Part shown: positions 1 to 9,110 of the stretch, piece by piece
Layout: every line of letters begins with the position of its first letter
Position numbering within the stretch: position 1 is the first letter of the stretch
Origin: Sporosarcina sp. FSL K6-1508
GTDB lineage: Bacteria; Bacillota; Bacilli; Bacillales_A; Planococcaceae
Direction of reading: 5' to 3'
DNA: 64,000 bases
Assembly (NCBI RefSeq): GCF_038007465.1
Contig: NZ_JBBOXF010000001.1
Location: 3,111,001-3,175,000 of the forward strand
Translations under genes and position numbers: made by a program
The notes under the pieces: generated by a model
The model's input: the letters and a program-made list of their open reading frames with translations, nothing else
Database searches by the model: none
Told to the model about the DNA's origin: nothing

Positions 1-155
1 GGCTTGCAAATTTAATGGAGGTGCAACGATTTGCAACAGATTGGGCAGCATTATTTGCGGGTCTTGTGCTCGTCTTACTTCCGACGATTACGCTCTATGC
101 ATTAACACAGAAGAAGTTGACAGAAGGTATGTCGATGGGTGGACTAAAGGGGTAA
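1..155 (+). CDS. Sugar ABC transporter permease (MalG type), C-terminal end
   Basis: Only the last 50 or so codons are in the window, in the frame starting at base 3 and ending with TAA at 153-155. The translation has one long hydrophobic segment (AALFAGLVLVLLPTITLYAL) and a tail ending EGMSMGGLKG. That tail is typical of MalG/AraQ-type inner-membrane permeases of carbohydrate ABC importers, which pair with a second permease, a binding protein and a shared ATPase. The beta-galactosidase starts 31 bases downstream, so the transporter probably supplies its substrate, and the MsmX-like ATPase at 17796 is a plausible energiser. The family call is from the C-terminus only. Confidence 0.75.
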   Translation, partial: LANLMEVQRFATDWAALFAGLVLVLLPTITLYALTQKKLTEGMSMGGLKG

Positions 156-186
156 TCATAAAATGATGACAAAAGGAGTTGTAGTA

Positions 187-1929
187 GTGCCTTTTTTAAA
201 AGTTGAAGGAAATCAGCTATTGCTAAATAAAGAACCTATTCAAATTATTTCTGGTGCCATTCACTATTTCAGGATTGTTCCAGAATACTGGGAAGATCGT
301 TTAATAAAATTAAAAGCATGTGGCTTCAATTGTGTTGAAACATATGTCCCGTGGAATTTACATGAACCAAAGGAAGGCAAATTCAATTTTGAAGGCATTG
401 CTGATATTGAAGCGTTTATTCGAATGGCAGAACGTGTTGGATTGCATGTTATCGTTCGACCAAGCCCATATATTTGTGCGGAGTGGGAGTTTGGCGGTTT
501 GCCTGCTTGGCTACTTACAGACAGTAATATGAAATTCAGGTCTTATTATGAGCCTTATCTAGAAAAGGTGGATCACTATTATGATGTTTTATTGAAAAGA
601 CTAGTACCATTACTACAAACAAACGGTGGACCCATTATTGCGATGCAAATTGAAAATGAGTATGGCAGTTTTGGTAATGATAAAAAGTATCTTACTTATA
701 TAAAAGATGCGATGATTGATAGAGGAATAGATGTATTGCTCTTTACATCAGATGGACCTACAGATTTAATGCTACAAGGCGGTACAGTGGATAATGTTTT
801 GGCGACTGTTAATTTTGGCTCCAAACCAGTAGAAGCGTTTGATAAGTTACAAGCATATTTTCCAAATACGCCAAATATCGTGATGGAGTACTGGAATGGC
901 TGGTTTGATCACTGGGGGGAAGAGCATCACCAACGTGACCCAGCTGAAACTGCCGCTACATTTACAGAAATGCTTGAACGTGGAGATTCGGTTAATTTTT
1001 ATATGTTTCATGGAGGCACGAATTTTGGCTTTTACAATGGCGCTAATTATGGTGATGAATACCAGCCGACGATTACGAGTTATGATTATGATTGTCCGAT
1101 AAGTGAAACAGGTGACATCACGCCTAAATTCCACGCTGTACGCGAAGCAATCGCCAAACATATAGACATCGGCGAATTAATACTACCTGAACCGATTCCG
1201 AAAATGAAATATGGACCTGTTATAATGACAGAGTCAGTTAAATTAGTTGATGCATTAGAAATGATCAGTGAACCGATCCAACGGGCAAACCCCGAGACGA
1301 TGGAGAAGCTTGGGCAAGATTATGGATTTACACTTTATCGTACGTTTTTGGAGGGGCCAAAAGAAGAAGCAGCTTTATCAATCCAAGAAGTTCGTGATCG
1401 TGCATTAGTATTTGTTGATAATGATTATAAGGGTGTTATTGATCGGTGGAATAATAACACCATCTCATTTGCAGTACCTAAAGAAGGTGTCCAAATTGAT
1501 CTATTAGTTGAAAATATGGGGCGTATTAATTATGGACCGATGATGAACGATCCAAAAGGAATTACAGCTGGTGTGCGATTTGAGCGTCAGTTCTTATTTG
1601 ACTGGAAGATGTACCCTTTACCAATGGACAATCTGCAATTACTTTCGTTTAAGGAGAACAATGAAAAGACTACTGGACCTGCATTTTATAAAGGGATATT
1701 TACTGTAGAAGAGATTGGCGATACTTTTGTGGAATTACCAGGGTGGGTAAAAGGCTTTGTCGTTGTTAATGGTTTTAATTTGGGGAGATACTGGGAAATT
1801 GGACCTCAAGAAACATTATACTTACCAGGTCCGTTAATAAGGAAAGGCGATAATGAAATTGTTGTTTTTGAATTACATGGAAGTGAAAATCTTACGGTTA
1901 ATTTAATTGATACACATAAATTGGGCTAA
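187..1929 (+). CDS. GH35 beta-galactosidase, cytoplasmic
   Basis: Glycoside hydrolase family 35 enzyme removing terminal beta-galactose from oligosaccharides. The (beta/alpha)8 domain covers about residues 1-310, with the acid/base in AMQIENEYG and the nucleophile in the NIVMEYWNGW segment. Beta-sandwich domains follow, and the region around GRYWEIGPQ is the usual galactose-binding-like C-terminal part. No signal peptide is seen, so it acts on imported sugar. The GTG at 187 is preferred: AAAGGAG at 172-178 lies 8 bases before it, and the protein then begins MPFLKVEGN like relatives. An in-frame ATG at 163 lacks a ribosome site. Gene order after an ABC permease and before GalNAc-type catabolic genes suggests a galactosyl-HexNAc substrate, which is inference. 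Confidence 0.92.
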   Translation: MPFLKVEGNQLLLNKEPIQIISGAIHYFRIVPEYWEDRLIKLKACGFNCVETYVPWNLHEPKEGKFNFEGIADIEAFIRMAERVGLHVIVRPSPYICAEWEFGGLPAWLLTDSNMKFRSYYEPYLEKVDHYYDVLLKRLVPLLQTNGGPIIAMQIENEYGSFGNDKKYLTYIKDAMIDRGIDVLLFTSDGPTDLMLQGGTVDNVLATVNFGSKPVEAFDKLQAYFPNTPNIVMEYWNGWFDHWGEEHHQRDPAETAATFTEMLERGDSVNFYMFHGGTNFGFYNGANYGDEYQPTITSYDYDCPISETGDITPKFHAVREAIAKHIDIGELILPEPIPKMKYGPVIMTESVKLVDALEMISEPIQRANPETMEKLGQDYGFTLYRTFLEGPKEEAALSIQEVRDRALVFVDNDYKGVIDRWNNNTISFAVPKEGVQIDLLVENMGRINYGPMMNDPKGITAGVRFERQFLFDWKMYPLPMDNLQLLSFKENNEKTTGPAFYKGIFTVEEIGDTFVELPGWVKGFVVVNGFNLGRYWEIGPQETLYLPGPLIRKGDNEIVVFELHGSENLTVNLIDTHKLG

Positions 1930-2004
1930 ATGATGGGATGGTGATCGAACTGCTCTTTCCCGAGTCATAATCGTAAAGAATGAGTAATGGAAAAGGTGAA
2001 GCGA

Positions 2005-2997
2005 ATGGCCACAATTAAAGATATAGCAGAAAAAGCGGGTGTATCTTCTTCAACCGTTTCGCGGGTACTGAATTTTGATGCCAGTCTATCGGTAGCAGAC
2101 GAAACGAAAAAAAGGATATTTGAGGCTGCAGAAGAGTTGTCTTATCGGAAACGTTCAACCAAAAGATATGTTAACCAAAAATTTGCCATTGTACATTGGT
2201 ATACAGAAAAAGAAGAATTAAATGACCTTTATTATTTATCCATACGGCTCGGTATTGAACAACGGTGTAAAGAAATAGGCATTTATACCGAAGTATACTT
2301 TTTCGATAATATTAAAGCTATTATCCCTGCGGAAATCGAGGGCATTATTGCCGTGGGAAAATTTAGTGATCAACAAGTGAAAGAATTAACAGCCATTAAC
2401 CCAATGGTTGTCTTTGTGGATTACAGCCCTAATGAAGAGAAATATGATGCCATTGTTATAGATTTTGAAAAAGCAACAAAAAAGGTAATAGACTTCTTCA
2501 TTTCTACAAGGCATGAAAAAATAGGATTTATTGGTGGATTAGAGCTGTTAAGAGGACAAAAAGAACCTATCGAAGATTTACGTGAAAAGACGTTCCAATC
2601 CTATATGAAAGAAAAAGAGTTGTATGAGGAACAATTTGTTTATAGGGGCTCTTTTTCAGTGGATGATGGCTATAGATTAATGCGGCAAGCAATTGAAGAT
2701 TTAGGCGATGATTTACCGACAGCTTTCTTTATAAGTAGTGATGCTATCGCAATCGGTTGTTTAAGAGCACTCCATGAAGCAGCTATACTTATTCCTGAAC
2801 GAGTTAGTATTATTGGCATTAATGATATGTCTGTTTCCAAATATATGTACCCATCATTGAGCACAATTAAAGTATATACGGAAATTATGGGGGCAACGGC
2901 CGTAGATACATTAGTAGAACGTTTAGAAGGTAGAAAAATTACAAAAAAAGTTTTTATTTCTACAAAACTAATAATACGCCAAAGTGTTAGAAAGTAA
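2005..2997 (+). CDS. LacI/GalR-family transcriptional regulator (copy 1)
   Basis: Sugar-responsive repressor of 330 residues. The N-terminal LacI helix-turn-helix (TIKDIAEKAGVSSSTVSRVL) is followed by a hinge and a periplasmic-binding-like effector domain, including IGFIGG, AFFISSDAIAIG and the C-terminal VSIIGINDM and PSLSTI motifs. The start at 2005 follows AAAAGGTG. An ATG at 1987 overlaps that site and is disfavoured because the paralogue at 9285 begins at the same methionine. The two copies are roughly 80% identical by eye and have the same length. It sits just after the beta-galactosidase and probably controls this locus. The effector is unknown. Confidence 0.93.
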   Translation: MATIKDIAEKAGVSSSTVSRVLNFDASLSVADETKKRIFEAAEELSYRKRSTKRYVNQKFAIVHWYTEKEELNDLYYLSIRLGIEQRCKEIGIYTEVYFFDNIKAIIPAEIEGIIAVGKFSDQQVKELTAINPMVVFVDYSPNEEKYDAIVIDFEKATKKVIDFFISTRHEKIGFIGGLELLRGQKEPIEDLREKTFQSYMKEKELYEEQFVYRGSFSVDDGYRLMRQAIEDLGDDLPTAFFISSDAIAIGCLRALHEAAILIPERVSIIGINDMSVSKYMYPSLSTIKVYTEIMGATAVDTLVERLEGRKITKKVFISTKLIIRQSVRK

Positions 2998-3202
2998 GAG
3001 AAGTTACTAATATTTAGTGAGGAGTTATTGCTACCCGAAGTATAAGGATATAATATAACAGCTAAAGAGCGATTCGTTTAATTGTAATAAAGGTTTATGC
3101 GGGTTTAGCATTTCTTGCCTTGGCAATGTTATTTAGTGTACAAGTAAAATAAAGATGTCCTTTGTCGATTATTTTTATTATCTATCAAAGGGGGGCTTTA
3201 CT

Positions 3203-4363
3203 ATGCGGCAAGGCACATTCCAGTGGATGAAATCAGTAAATAAGTCCATTATTTTAAATAAAATTCGGACGGATGCACCCATCTCTAGGGCTCAAATTGC
3301 CAAAGAGACTAAATTAACGCCACCAACGGTTAGTAGTAATATGAAAGAGTTAATTGACCAAGGGATTGTAATAGAAAGCAAGCTTGGTGAGTCTCAAGGT
3401 GGTCGAAAGCCAACGATGCTCTTAATTAATAACCAAGAATTCTATGTAGTAGGCGTAGATGCGGGTCCGGAAATGATAGAGTGTATCCTTACCGATTTAT
3501 CGGGGAAAATCCTGAAACGAATTTCAAGTAAGATGACCACGCCATTAACGAATGACCAATTTCTCATTATTTTAAAAGACTGTATTCGTAATTGTATAAT
3601 AGACATTTCTGCTACAAGTAAAAAAATTATTGGTATAGGCGTAGCGATGCATGGAGTTGTGGACGTAGAAACAGGTACATCTTTGTTTGCTCCTATTTTA
3701 AGACTGACAAATATTCCGATCAAAGAAGAATTGGAAAAAGAATTTGGACTAGAAGTTAAAGTAGAAAATGATGCGCGTGCAATGGCATTAGGAGAATCCT
3801 GGTTTGGCGAACACGGTGATTTAACGAGTATGCTGGTTGTGAATATTGGACGAGGTGTTGGTGCTGGTCTTGTCATTGACAGAAAGCTATACCATGGAGC
3901 ACAAGATATTGCTGGTGAAGTAGGTCATATGATAATCGATTTACATGGGGAAATTTGCGAATGTGGTAATCGTGGATGTTTACAAACGTTTGCAACAGGA
4001 CCGGCGATTGCTAGGAGAGCAATGAAAGAATTGACGATTGATTCAATCACTGCAGAGAAAGTCTATGAATTAGCTGTGAGTGGTAATGAAGAATTTGCGA
4101 TTATACTAAAGGAAACTGGAAGAGTGATTGGGATAGGATTAACAAATTTAATACATATTATTAATCCGCAAAAAATTGTGCTTGGTGGAGGAGTAACAAA
4201 AGCTCAAGAGCTTATTTTTCCAGTTGTACTTAAAACGATTGAACAATGTGCATTGACACCAAAAGCGAAACAAACTGAAGTCACCATAACAAAACTGGGT
4301 GATGATGCAACACTTATTGGCGCTGTTTCTTTACTGTTAGTTGATGTATTTGAACCTAATTAA
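3203..4363 (+). CDS. ROK-family transcriptional repressor (NagC/XylR type)
   Basis: Regulator of 386 residues with an N-terminal MarR-like winged helix (APISRAQIAKETKLTPPTVS, residues 22-41) and a C-terminal ROK sugar-kinase-like domain. The ROK signature around GEVGHMIIDLHGEICECGNRGC contains the zinc-binding CxCGxxGC, and ATP/sugar-fold motifs (VVNIGRGVGAG, IVLGGG) are present. The start at 3203 follows AAAGGGGGG at 3188-3196. An upstream in-frame ATG at 3155 has no such site. NagC/XylR-type proteins repress sugar genes until a sugar or sugar phosphate binds. In this locus an amino sugar or galactoside is likely. A terminator follows at 4379. Confidence 0.92.
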   Translation: MRQGTFQWMKSVNKSIILNKIRTDAPISRAQIAKETKLTPPTVSSNMKELIDQGIVIESKLGESQGGRKPTMLLINNQEFYVVGVDAGPEMIECILTDLSGKILKRISSKMTTPLTNDQFLIILKDCIRNCIIDISATSKKIIGIGVAMHGVVDVETGTSLFAPILRLTNIPIKEELEKEFGLEVKVENDARAMALGESWFGEHGDLTSMLVVNIGRGVGAGLVIDRKLYHGAQDIAGEVGHMIIDLHGEICECGNRGCLQTFATGPAIARRAMKELTIDSITAEKVYELAVSGNEEFAIILKETGRVIGIGLTNLIHIINPQKIVLGGGVTKAQELIFPVVLKTIEQCALTPKAKQTEVTITKLGDDATLIGAVSLLLVDVFEPN

Positions 4364-4378
4364 CTTTTTGACTACATT

Positions 4379-4410
4379 CCTTACGTCCTTTGTGACGTAG
4401 GGATTTTTTT
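4379..4410 (+). terminator. Rho-independent terminator after ROK repressor
   Basis: A 9-bp stem (CCTTACGTC / GACGTAGGG with one wobble) with a short loop is followed by seven T, 15 bases after the ROK repressor stop codon. Confidence 0.8.
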
Positions 4411-4420
4411 ATGGGCAGGT

Positions 4421-4473
4421 AAGACTATTTTTTGTATTCTGTGTAGACAGAATACTACGTATATGATAGTCTT
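4421..4473 (+). repeat. Nested inverted repeats
   Basis: Two perfect 8-bp inverted repeats share one centre. The outer arms are AAGACTAT (4421-4428) and ATAGTCTT (4466-4473), and the inner arms are GTATTCTG (4434-4441) and CAGAATAC (4448-4455). T residues follow the outer arm. It may be a second terminator, a structured leader or a bipartite operator for the next gene. Confidence 0.5.
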
Positions 4474-4587
4474 TTTAAAAGTTAGTAAATATTTTACCTA
4501 CTTTATTTACTCTGACTTTACTTGACTGTAAATGTGTAGTGGATACGGTGGCTATAGAGATGGCGTGGTGAAAAATACGTTTAGTGT

Positions 4588-4601
4588 TGTTAACGTTTAC
4601 G
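4588..4601 (+). promoter_or_regulatory. Possible cre / LacI-type operator
   Basis: TGTTAACGTTTACG matches the CcpA cre pattern TGWNANCGNTNWCA at all but the last base. It lies about 250 bases before the peptide-binding lipoprotein. It could equally be an operator of the two local LacI paralogues, whose sites also centre on CG. Confidence 0.35.
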
Positions 4602-4851
4602 GAAGTAGTGATTGTACGAATTGATACCAACAAAAACATGCATAGGCTATTAGAAATAATAAGTAATCGAGTAGATGTGAAAAAGAAATTGTGCTGAGTC
4701 TTTAAATTCATGATGCATCTTTGGAATGCATTTCGGACTAGAATGCTGTACAGACTTCGTACAAAATTTATCAAAAGTGTGTTCAAGCATTAGAATTAGA
4801 AGAAAACATTCTTATGCTAACTTTATAAACAAATTTGAGGAGGTAATTGAT

Positions 4852-6549
4852 TTGAAGAATTACAAATTTATTTGGTTGATTAGTATTTTACTTGTGATTA
4901 GTGGGTTCCTAGCGGCGTGTGGTGACAAAAAAGAAAGCGCTGACACTGCTGATGGAGCTGGAAAAAAGGCGACAGAAGGATCAGGTAAAGATGTGCCACA
5001 AGTTCTAAATTTGATTGAAATAGCAGAAATTGCGTCTGCCGACTCAGCAATTGCTGAAGATGCATTAAGTACCAAAGTACTGAACAACGTAATGGAAGGA
5101 CTTTATCGTGTGAATCAAGAAGGTTTACTAGCGCCAGCAATGGCTGAAGCAGAACCTGAAATAAGTGCAGATGGAATGACGTATACGTTCAAAATCCGTG
5201 ATGCCCAATGGTCGAATGGAACACCTGTAACTGCCCATGACTTTGTATATGCTTGGCAACGCGCTATCGATCCTGATATGGCTTCACCTTACGGACCGTA
5301 TTTAATGGCGGGTATGATTAAAAATGCAACCGAAATTGGTGAAGGGAAAGCAGAAATAGAGGAGCTTGGGGTTAAAGCTACAGACGATAAAACACTTGTC
5401 GTTAAACTTGAACGCCCAGTTGCTTACTTCCTTTCACTGACTTCCTTCGCGACATTTTTACCAGTTAACGAAGAATTCGTAACTGCCCAGGGTGATAATT
5501 ACGCAACTAACTCTGACGCAATGATATATAACGGTCCTTTCTCATTAGCAGATTGGGACGGGACTGATAACTGGAAATACGTAAAAAATGACGCGTATTG
5601 GGATGTTGCTAGTGTGAAACTTGATGAAATTCTTGTTGATATTGTTAAAGAAACTTCAACAGCAGTAAAACTATATGAACAAGGCAAGAAAGATCGTGTA
5701 ATACTGAGTGCAGAATATGCAATGCAGTATGCTGATGATCCAAACATTATCAATGAGGTTGAAACGGCTGTTTTCTACTTCAAAATGAACCAACTGCGTG
5801 ATGGTAAACCGACGCCACTTGCAAATGCTGACATTCGTAAAGCAATTGCAAGAGCGTTCAATAAAGAGGAACTTGCAGATGCAGTCTTGGCGAATGGAGC
5901 TAAAGCCGCTAATTTCCTAGTTGCAAATGACTTCACGCTTGATGAAAATGGTAAAGATTTCCGTGACTACAGTAAGGATTTTGCTGTTTACGATGTTGAA
6001 GAAGCACAAGCATTTTGGAAAAAAGGGCTAAAAGCACTCGGGAAAGACAAAGTAACAATTGAACTCCTTGGTGGAGATACTGAAAACTCTAAGAAACAAC
6101 AAGAGTGGTACAAATCAGAACTAGAAAGAAACCTACCAGGTTTGACAATCAAACTGAAAGAAGTACCTTCGGCGGTACGTCTTGAACTTGATGACACTAG
6201 TAATTATGATATCCAAGCATCTGGATGGGGACCTGACTTTCAGGATCCAATTTCATTCATGGAGTTATTTGTAACTGAAAGTCCGCAGAATAAAATGGGT
6301 TACTCAAATCCAATTTATGACGAACTTATTGAATCTACAAAAACAACTTATGCAAATGATCCAATCAAACGTTTTGAAGTGTTTGCGGAAGCCGAAAAAA
6401 TTCTTCTGGAAGATGACGCGGCTATCGCGCCGACGTATCAACGCGGTGGAATGTTCCTTAGGAACCCAGCTGTAAAAGGGATTGCTATCAACCCATTCGG
6501 TAGTGACTTTACCTATAAGTGGATGTATATAGAAGCTACAGGAAAGTAG
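4852..6549 (+). CDS. Oligopeptide ABC transporter substrate-binding lipoprotein (OppA/DppE type)
   Basis: Extracytoplasmic solute-binding protein, SBP_bac_5 family, 565 residues. A lipoprotein signal peptide with lipobox LAAC places the lipidated Cys near residue 23. Family landmarks include NVMEGLYRV, the YTFKIRDAQWSNGTPVTAHDF region, NGPFSLADW and DFQDPISFMELF. The TTG start at 4852 follows GAGGAGG at 4837-4843, whereas an ATG at 4726 lacks a signal peptide context. No permease or ATPase of an Opp system is nearby, so it may be an orphan receptor for a transporter elsewhere. Its place in an amino-sugar locus would suit capture of glycopeptides or muropeptides, but that is only a guess. Confidence 0.9.
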   Translation: MKNYKFIWLISILLVISGFLAACGDKKESADTADGAGKKATEGSGKDVPQVLNLIEIAEIASADSAIAEDALSTKVLNNVMEGLYRVNQEGLLAPAMAEAEPEISADGMTYTFKIRDAQWSNGTPVTAHDFVYAWQRAIDPDMASPYGPYLMAGMIKNATEIGEGKAEIEELGVKATDDKTLVVKLERPVAYFLSLTSFATFLPVNEEFVTAQGDNYATNSDAMIYNGPFSLADWDGTDNWKYVKNDAYWDVASVKLDEILVDIVKETSTAVKLYEQGKKDRVILSAEYAMQYADDPNIINEVETAVFYFKMNQLRDGKPTPLANADIRKAIARAFNKEELADAVLANGAKAANFLVANDFTLDENGKDFRDYSKDFAVYDVEEAQAFWKKGLKALGKDKVTIELLGGDTENSKKQQEWYKSELERNLPGLTIKLKEVPSAVRLELDDTSNYDIQASGWGPDFQDPISFMELFVTESPQNKMGYSNPIYDELIESTKTTYANDPIKRFEVFAEAEKILLEDDAAIAPTYQRGGMFLRNPAVKGIAINPFGSDFTYKWMYIEATGK

Positions 6550-6798
6550 GAAGTGAAACGCTGTTGCATAAAAGACTTTGTTTACTAACCCCACATAGGG
6601 ATTGGAGAATTGTCATAGTTCTTGATGTCTTTTGTAGCGGTGAATCATTGTGAAGGGGATTCTTTATGTCAACATATATAGACAGTATAGTTGGTCTATG
6701 GTACTATTGAAAAAATAGTAGTAATAGTTTTACTGAATAATTTTACTTAGTTGAGAGATGTTTTCGGAAAGAAGATAAAGAGATTGTGTGGTGATAAT

Positions 6799-7701
6799 GT
6801 GACATATGCATTGGGTGTTGATATTGGTGGTACAAAAATTGCCACAGTGATAATTGATCAATATGGAGAAATATATAAACGTTCAGAAGTAGCAAGTGAT
6901 CCATCGGATAAAGAAAAAATGTTTCAACAAGTTATCAAAAGTATTGAAATGGTGTTAAAAGGTTCAAAAGTGCAACTTAATGACATCAAAGGTATGGGTG
7001 TAGGCGTACCGGGAAAAATAGATCGTGAGAATGGGATAGCGATTTTTCAAAACAATTTACCGTGGAGGGACTTTCCAATTGTAAGTCGTTTACAAGATTA
7101 CTTTTCGTTTACAAACATTGTAATCGATAACGATGTATATATGGCTACATATGCAGAATGGAAAGTATCAAACACAAATAAACAGGACACATTTGTATAT
7201 TTAACAATTAGTACAGGAATTTCCTGTGCGATCATTCATCAAGGTTCGTTTATACGCGGGAATGGTTTTGCAGGTGAGCTTGGTTTGTTTCCAGTTTTGG
7301 CAGGACAATCATTAAATGGGTTTGAAAACTTAGAAAAGTCAGCCTCAGGCCCTGCAATAAAAAAACTTGCTGAAAAGCGATTAAACACTCCTAATCTTAC
7401 AACAAGTGAATTTTTCTTGAAATATGAAGATAATGATAAAGAAGCAAAAGTGTTAATGAATGAAGTGGTCGGATCTTTAGCGCATGGAATATATTCAATT
7501 ATATGTTTGTTAGATCCACACAGTATTGTTCTCGGTGGTGGAGTCATTAATAAAAATCCTTTTCTATTGGATTTAATAAAAGAATCATTGAAACAATATT
7601 TAATCCCTGAACAGCAGAATAGCCTAGAACGCTTATATATAAGTAAATTGAAAAGTGATTCAGGAATTGTAGGCGCCGGTTTAAAAGGATTGAGTAGTTA
7701 A
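6799..7701 (+). CDS. ROK-family sugar kinase, probable N-acetylhexosamine kinase
   Basis: ATP-dependent sugar kinase of 300 residues. The N-terminal phosphate-binding motif ALGVDIGGTKIATVI, the catalytic Asp in NIVIDNDVYMA and the late glycine-rich IVLGGGVINKNP are all present. The usual ROK zinc motif CxCGxxGC is absent: after FAGELGLFPV the sequence runs LAGQSLNGFENLEKSASG with no cysteines. GTG at 6799 is the best start (GGTGAT just upstream, protein beginning MTYALGVDIGGT). With no PTS component in the locus, this enzyme is the likely source of the 6-phosphate needed by NagA and AgaS, probably acting on GalNAc or GlcNAc. The substrate is inferred. Confidence 0.85.
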   Translation: MTYALGVDIGGTKIATVIIDQYGEIYKRSEVASDPSDKEKMFQQVIKSIEMVLKGSKVQLNDIKGMGVGVPGKIDRENGIAIFQNNLPWRDFPIVSRLQDYFSFTNIVIDNDVYMATYAEWKVSNTNKQDTFVYLTISTGISCAIIHQGSFIRGNGFAGELGLFPVLAGQSLNGFENLEKSASGPAIKKLAEKRLNTPNLTTSEFFLKYEDNDKEAKVLMNEVVGSLAHGIYSIICLLDPHSIVLGGGVINKNPFLLDLIKESLKQYLIPEQQNSLERLYISKLKSDSGIVGAGLKGLSS

Positions 7702-7718
7702 AGGGAGGATACAAGATT

Positions 7719-9002
7719 TTGAAACACTTTAAAGATGAGAAAATCATTAAAAAAACAAAAGCAATTTTAATTGGTGCAGGTGATAGAGGGGCTAAAGCAT
7801 ACGCCCCTAACGCCAATGATTATCCACACGAGTTGGAGTTTGTAGCTGTTGCCGAACTGAATCCTCAGAGACGCGAAGCATTTGCGCAACAATACTCACT
7901 TTCGGAAAATCAATGTTATGCCTCATGGGAAGAAATGTTAGAAGATGACATCGATGCTGATGTAGCTTTCATTTGTACTTTGGATAGGCAACATTATGAG
8001 CCTACAGTAAAAGCAATCGAAAAAGGATACCATGTTTTACTAGAAAAACCGATGTCACCTGATCCAAAAGAATGTATATCGATGGTGGAGATTGCAAAGG
8101 AACATGATAAACTACTAACGATTTGTCATGTTTTAAGGTATACACCATTTTGGCAAAATATCAAGAGTATCATTGATGAAGGAAAAATAGGTGACATTGT
8201 ATCGATTCAATTGAATGAAAATGTTGAAGTTATGCATATGTCACATAGTTTTGTACGTGGAAACTGGAATAATAGTGATGTATCAAGCCCGATGATCTTG
8301 CAAAAATCATGTCATGATATGGATATCTTAATGTATTTGATGGACCAAAAATGTAAGCATGTCAGTTCGTTCGGGTCATTGATGCATTTTAAGAAATCAA
8401 ATGCGCCTAAAGATGGCCCTTTACGTTGTTTGGATGGATGTCCTATCGAAAATGACTGCGCATTTCATGCTGGAAAGTATTATTTAGGTGAAGGTAAAGG
8501 CTGGGCGAAAAAGTTCACAACAGATCATTCGCGAGAAGGAATTATTCATGCGTTAAATACCACGCCATATGGAAAATGTGTCTATCGTTCTGATAATAAT
8601 GTTGTTGATCATCAAGTAGTCAATCTAGAATTTGAAAATGGGGCTACGGCTACTTTTAGTATGTGTGGATTCACAAGAGAGCAAACTCGGATTGTACAAA
8701 TCATGGGTACAAAAGGTGAGATTAGAGGAAAAATGGATGAAAACACAATATCTGTTTTCGATTTCCTATCGAAAAATGAAACAGTTACGAAATTGAATGA
8801 ACCCAAAAGTGGCCATGGTGGTGGCGATGAAGCTATCGTTAGAGACTTTTTACAAGAAGCAAGAAACTACGACGGAAATGAAAGCAGATCATCCGCTGCT
8901 GTATCACTTGAAAGTCATTTATTAGCATTTGGAGCTGAAGCTTCAAGGCGGCAAAATGGTAAAGTCATTCATATCGCTAATTTTGCTAATGAAGTTCTTT
9001 AA
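7719..9002 (+). CDS. Gfo/Idh/MocA-family NAD(P)-dependent protein (oxidoreductase or GH109-like glycosidase)
   Basis: Dinucleotide-binding protein of 427 residues. A Rossmann motif (AILIGAGDRGAKAYAP) lies near residues 16-31, the EKP motif follows in HVLLEKPMSPDP, and the substrate domain contains QKSCHDMDILMYL. A cysteine-bearing insert (RCLDGCPIENDC) may bind metal. TTG at 7719 follows GGGAGGA. It starts 17 bases after the kinase stop, so the two are probably co-transcribed. The family includes sugar dehydrogenases and the NAD-dependent alpha-N-acetylgalactosaminidases (GH109). The amino-sugar context makes either role reasonable, and the sequence alone does not decide. Confidence 0.85.
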   Translation: MKHFKDEKIIKKTKAILIGAGDRGAKAYAPNANDYPHELEFVAVAELNPQRREAFAQQYSLSENQCYASWEEMLEDDIDADVAFICTLDRQHYEPTVKAIEKGYHVLLEKPMSPDPKECISMVEIAKEHDKLLTICHVLRYTPFWQNIKSIIDEGKIGDIVSIQLNENVEVMHMSHSFVRGNWNNSDVSSPMILQKSCHDMDILMYLMDQKCKHVSSFGSLMHFKKSNAPKDGPLRCLDGCPIENDCAFHAGKYYLGEGKGWAKKFTTDHSREGIIHALNTTPYGKCVYRSDNNVVDHQVVNLEFENGATATFSMCGFTREQTRIVQIMGTKGEIRGKMDENTISVFDFLSKNETVTKLNEPKSGHGGGDEAIVRDFLQEARNYDGNESRSSAAVSLESHLLAFGAEASRRQNGKVIHIANFANEVL

Positions 9003-9038
9003 TTTAGAATATGGCCTATAATCAGAGTAAATAAATAT

Positions 9039-9110
9039 CTATATTAGCTGAGGGAAGGCATCCCCTAGCGTCGAAGCGGATTCAATGAGAACTTTCATTT
9101 CGAAATATAG
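9039..9110 (-). repeat. Dispersed intergenic repeat, partial copy (R1)
   Basis: Read on the minus strand, this segment carries the core CGCTAGGGGATGCCTTCC shared exactly with the fuller copy at 21991-22169, preceded by a similar CCGCTTCGA stretch and an AT-rich end. It lies in the 282-base gap between the Gfo/Idh gene and the second LacI gene. The rest of that gap shows only a short inverted repeat (GACAG/CTGTC, 9182-9199). Confidence 0.7.

Noticed and set aside
3079..3152. Short hydrophobic frame (KVYAGLAFLALAMLFSVQVK) before the ROK repressor
   Set aside because: It looks like the end of a membrane protein but has no start, ribosome site or recognisable family. Too short to call even as a remnant.
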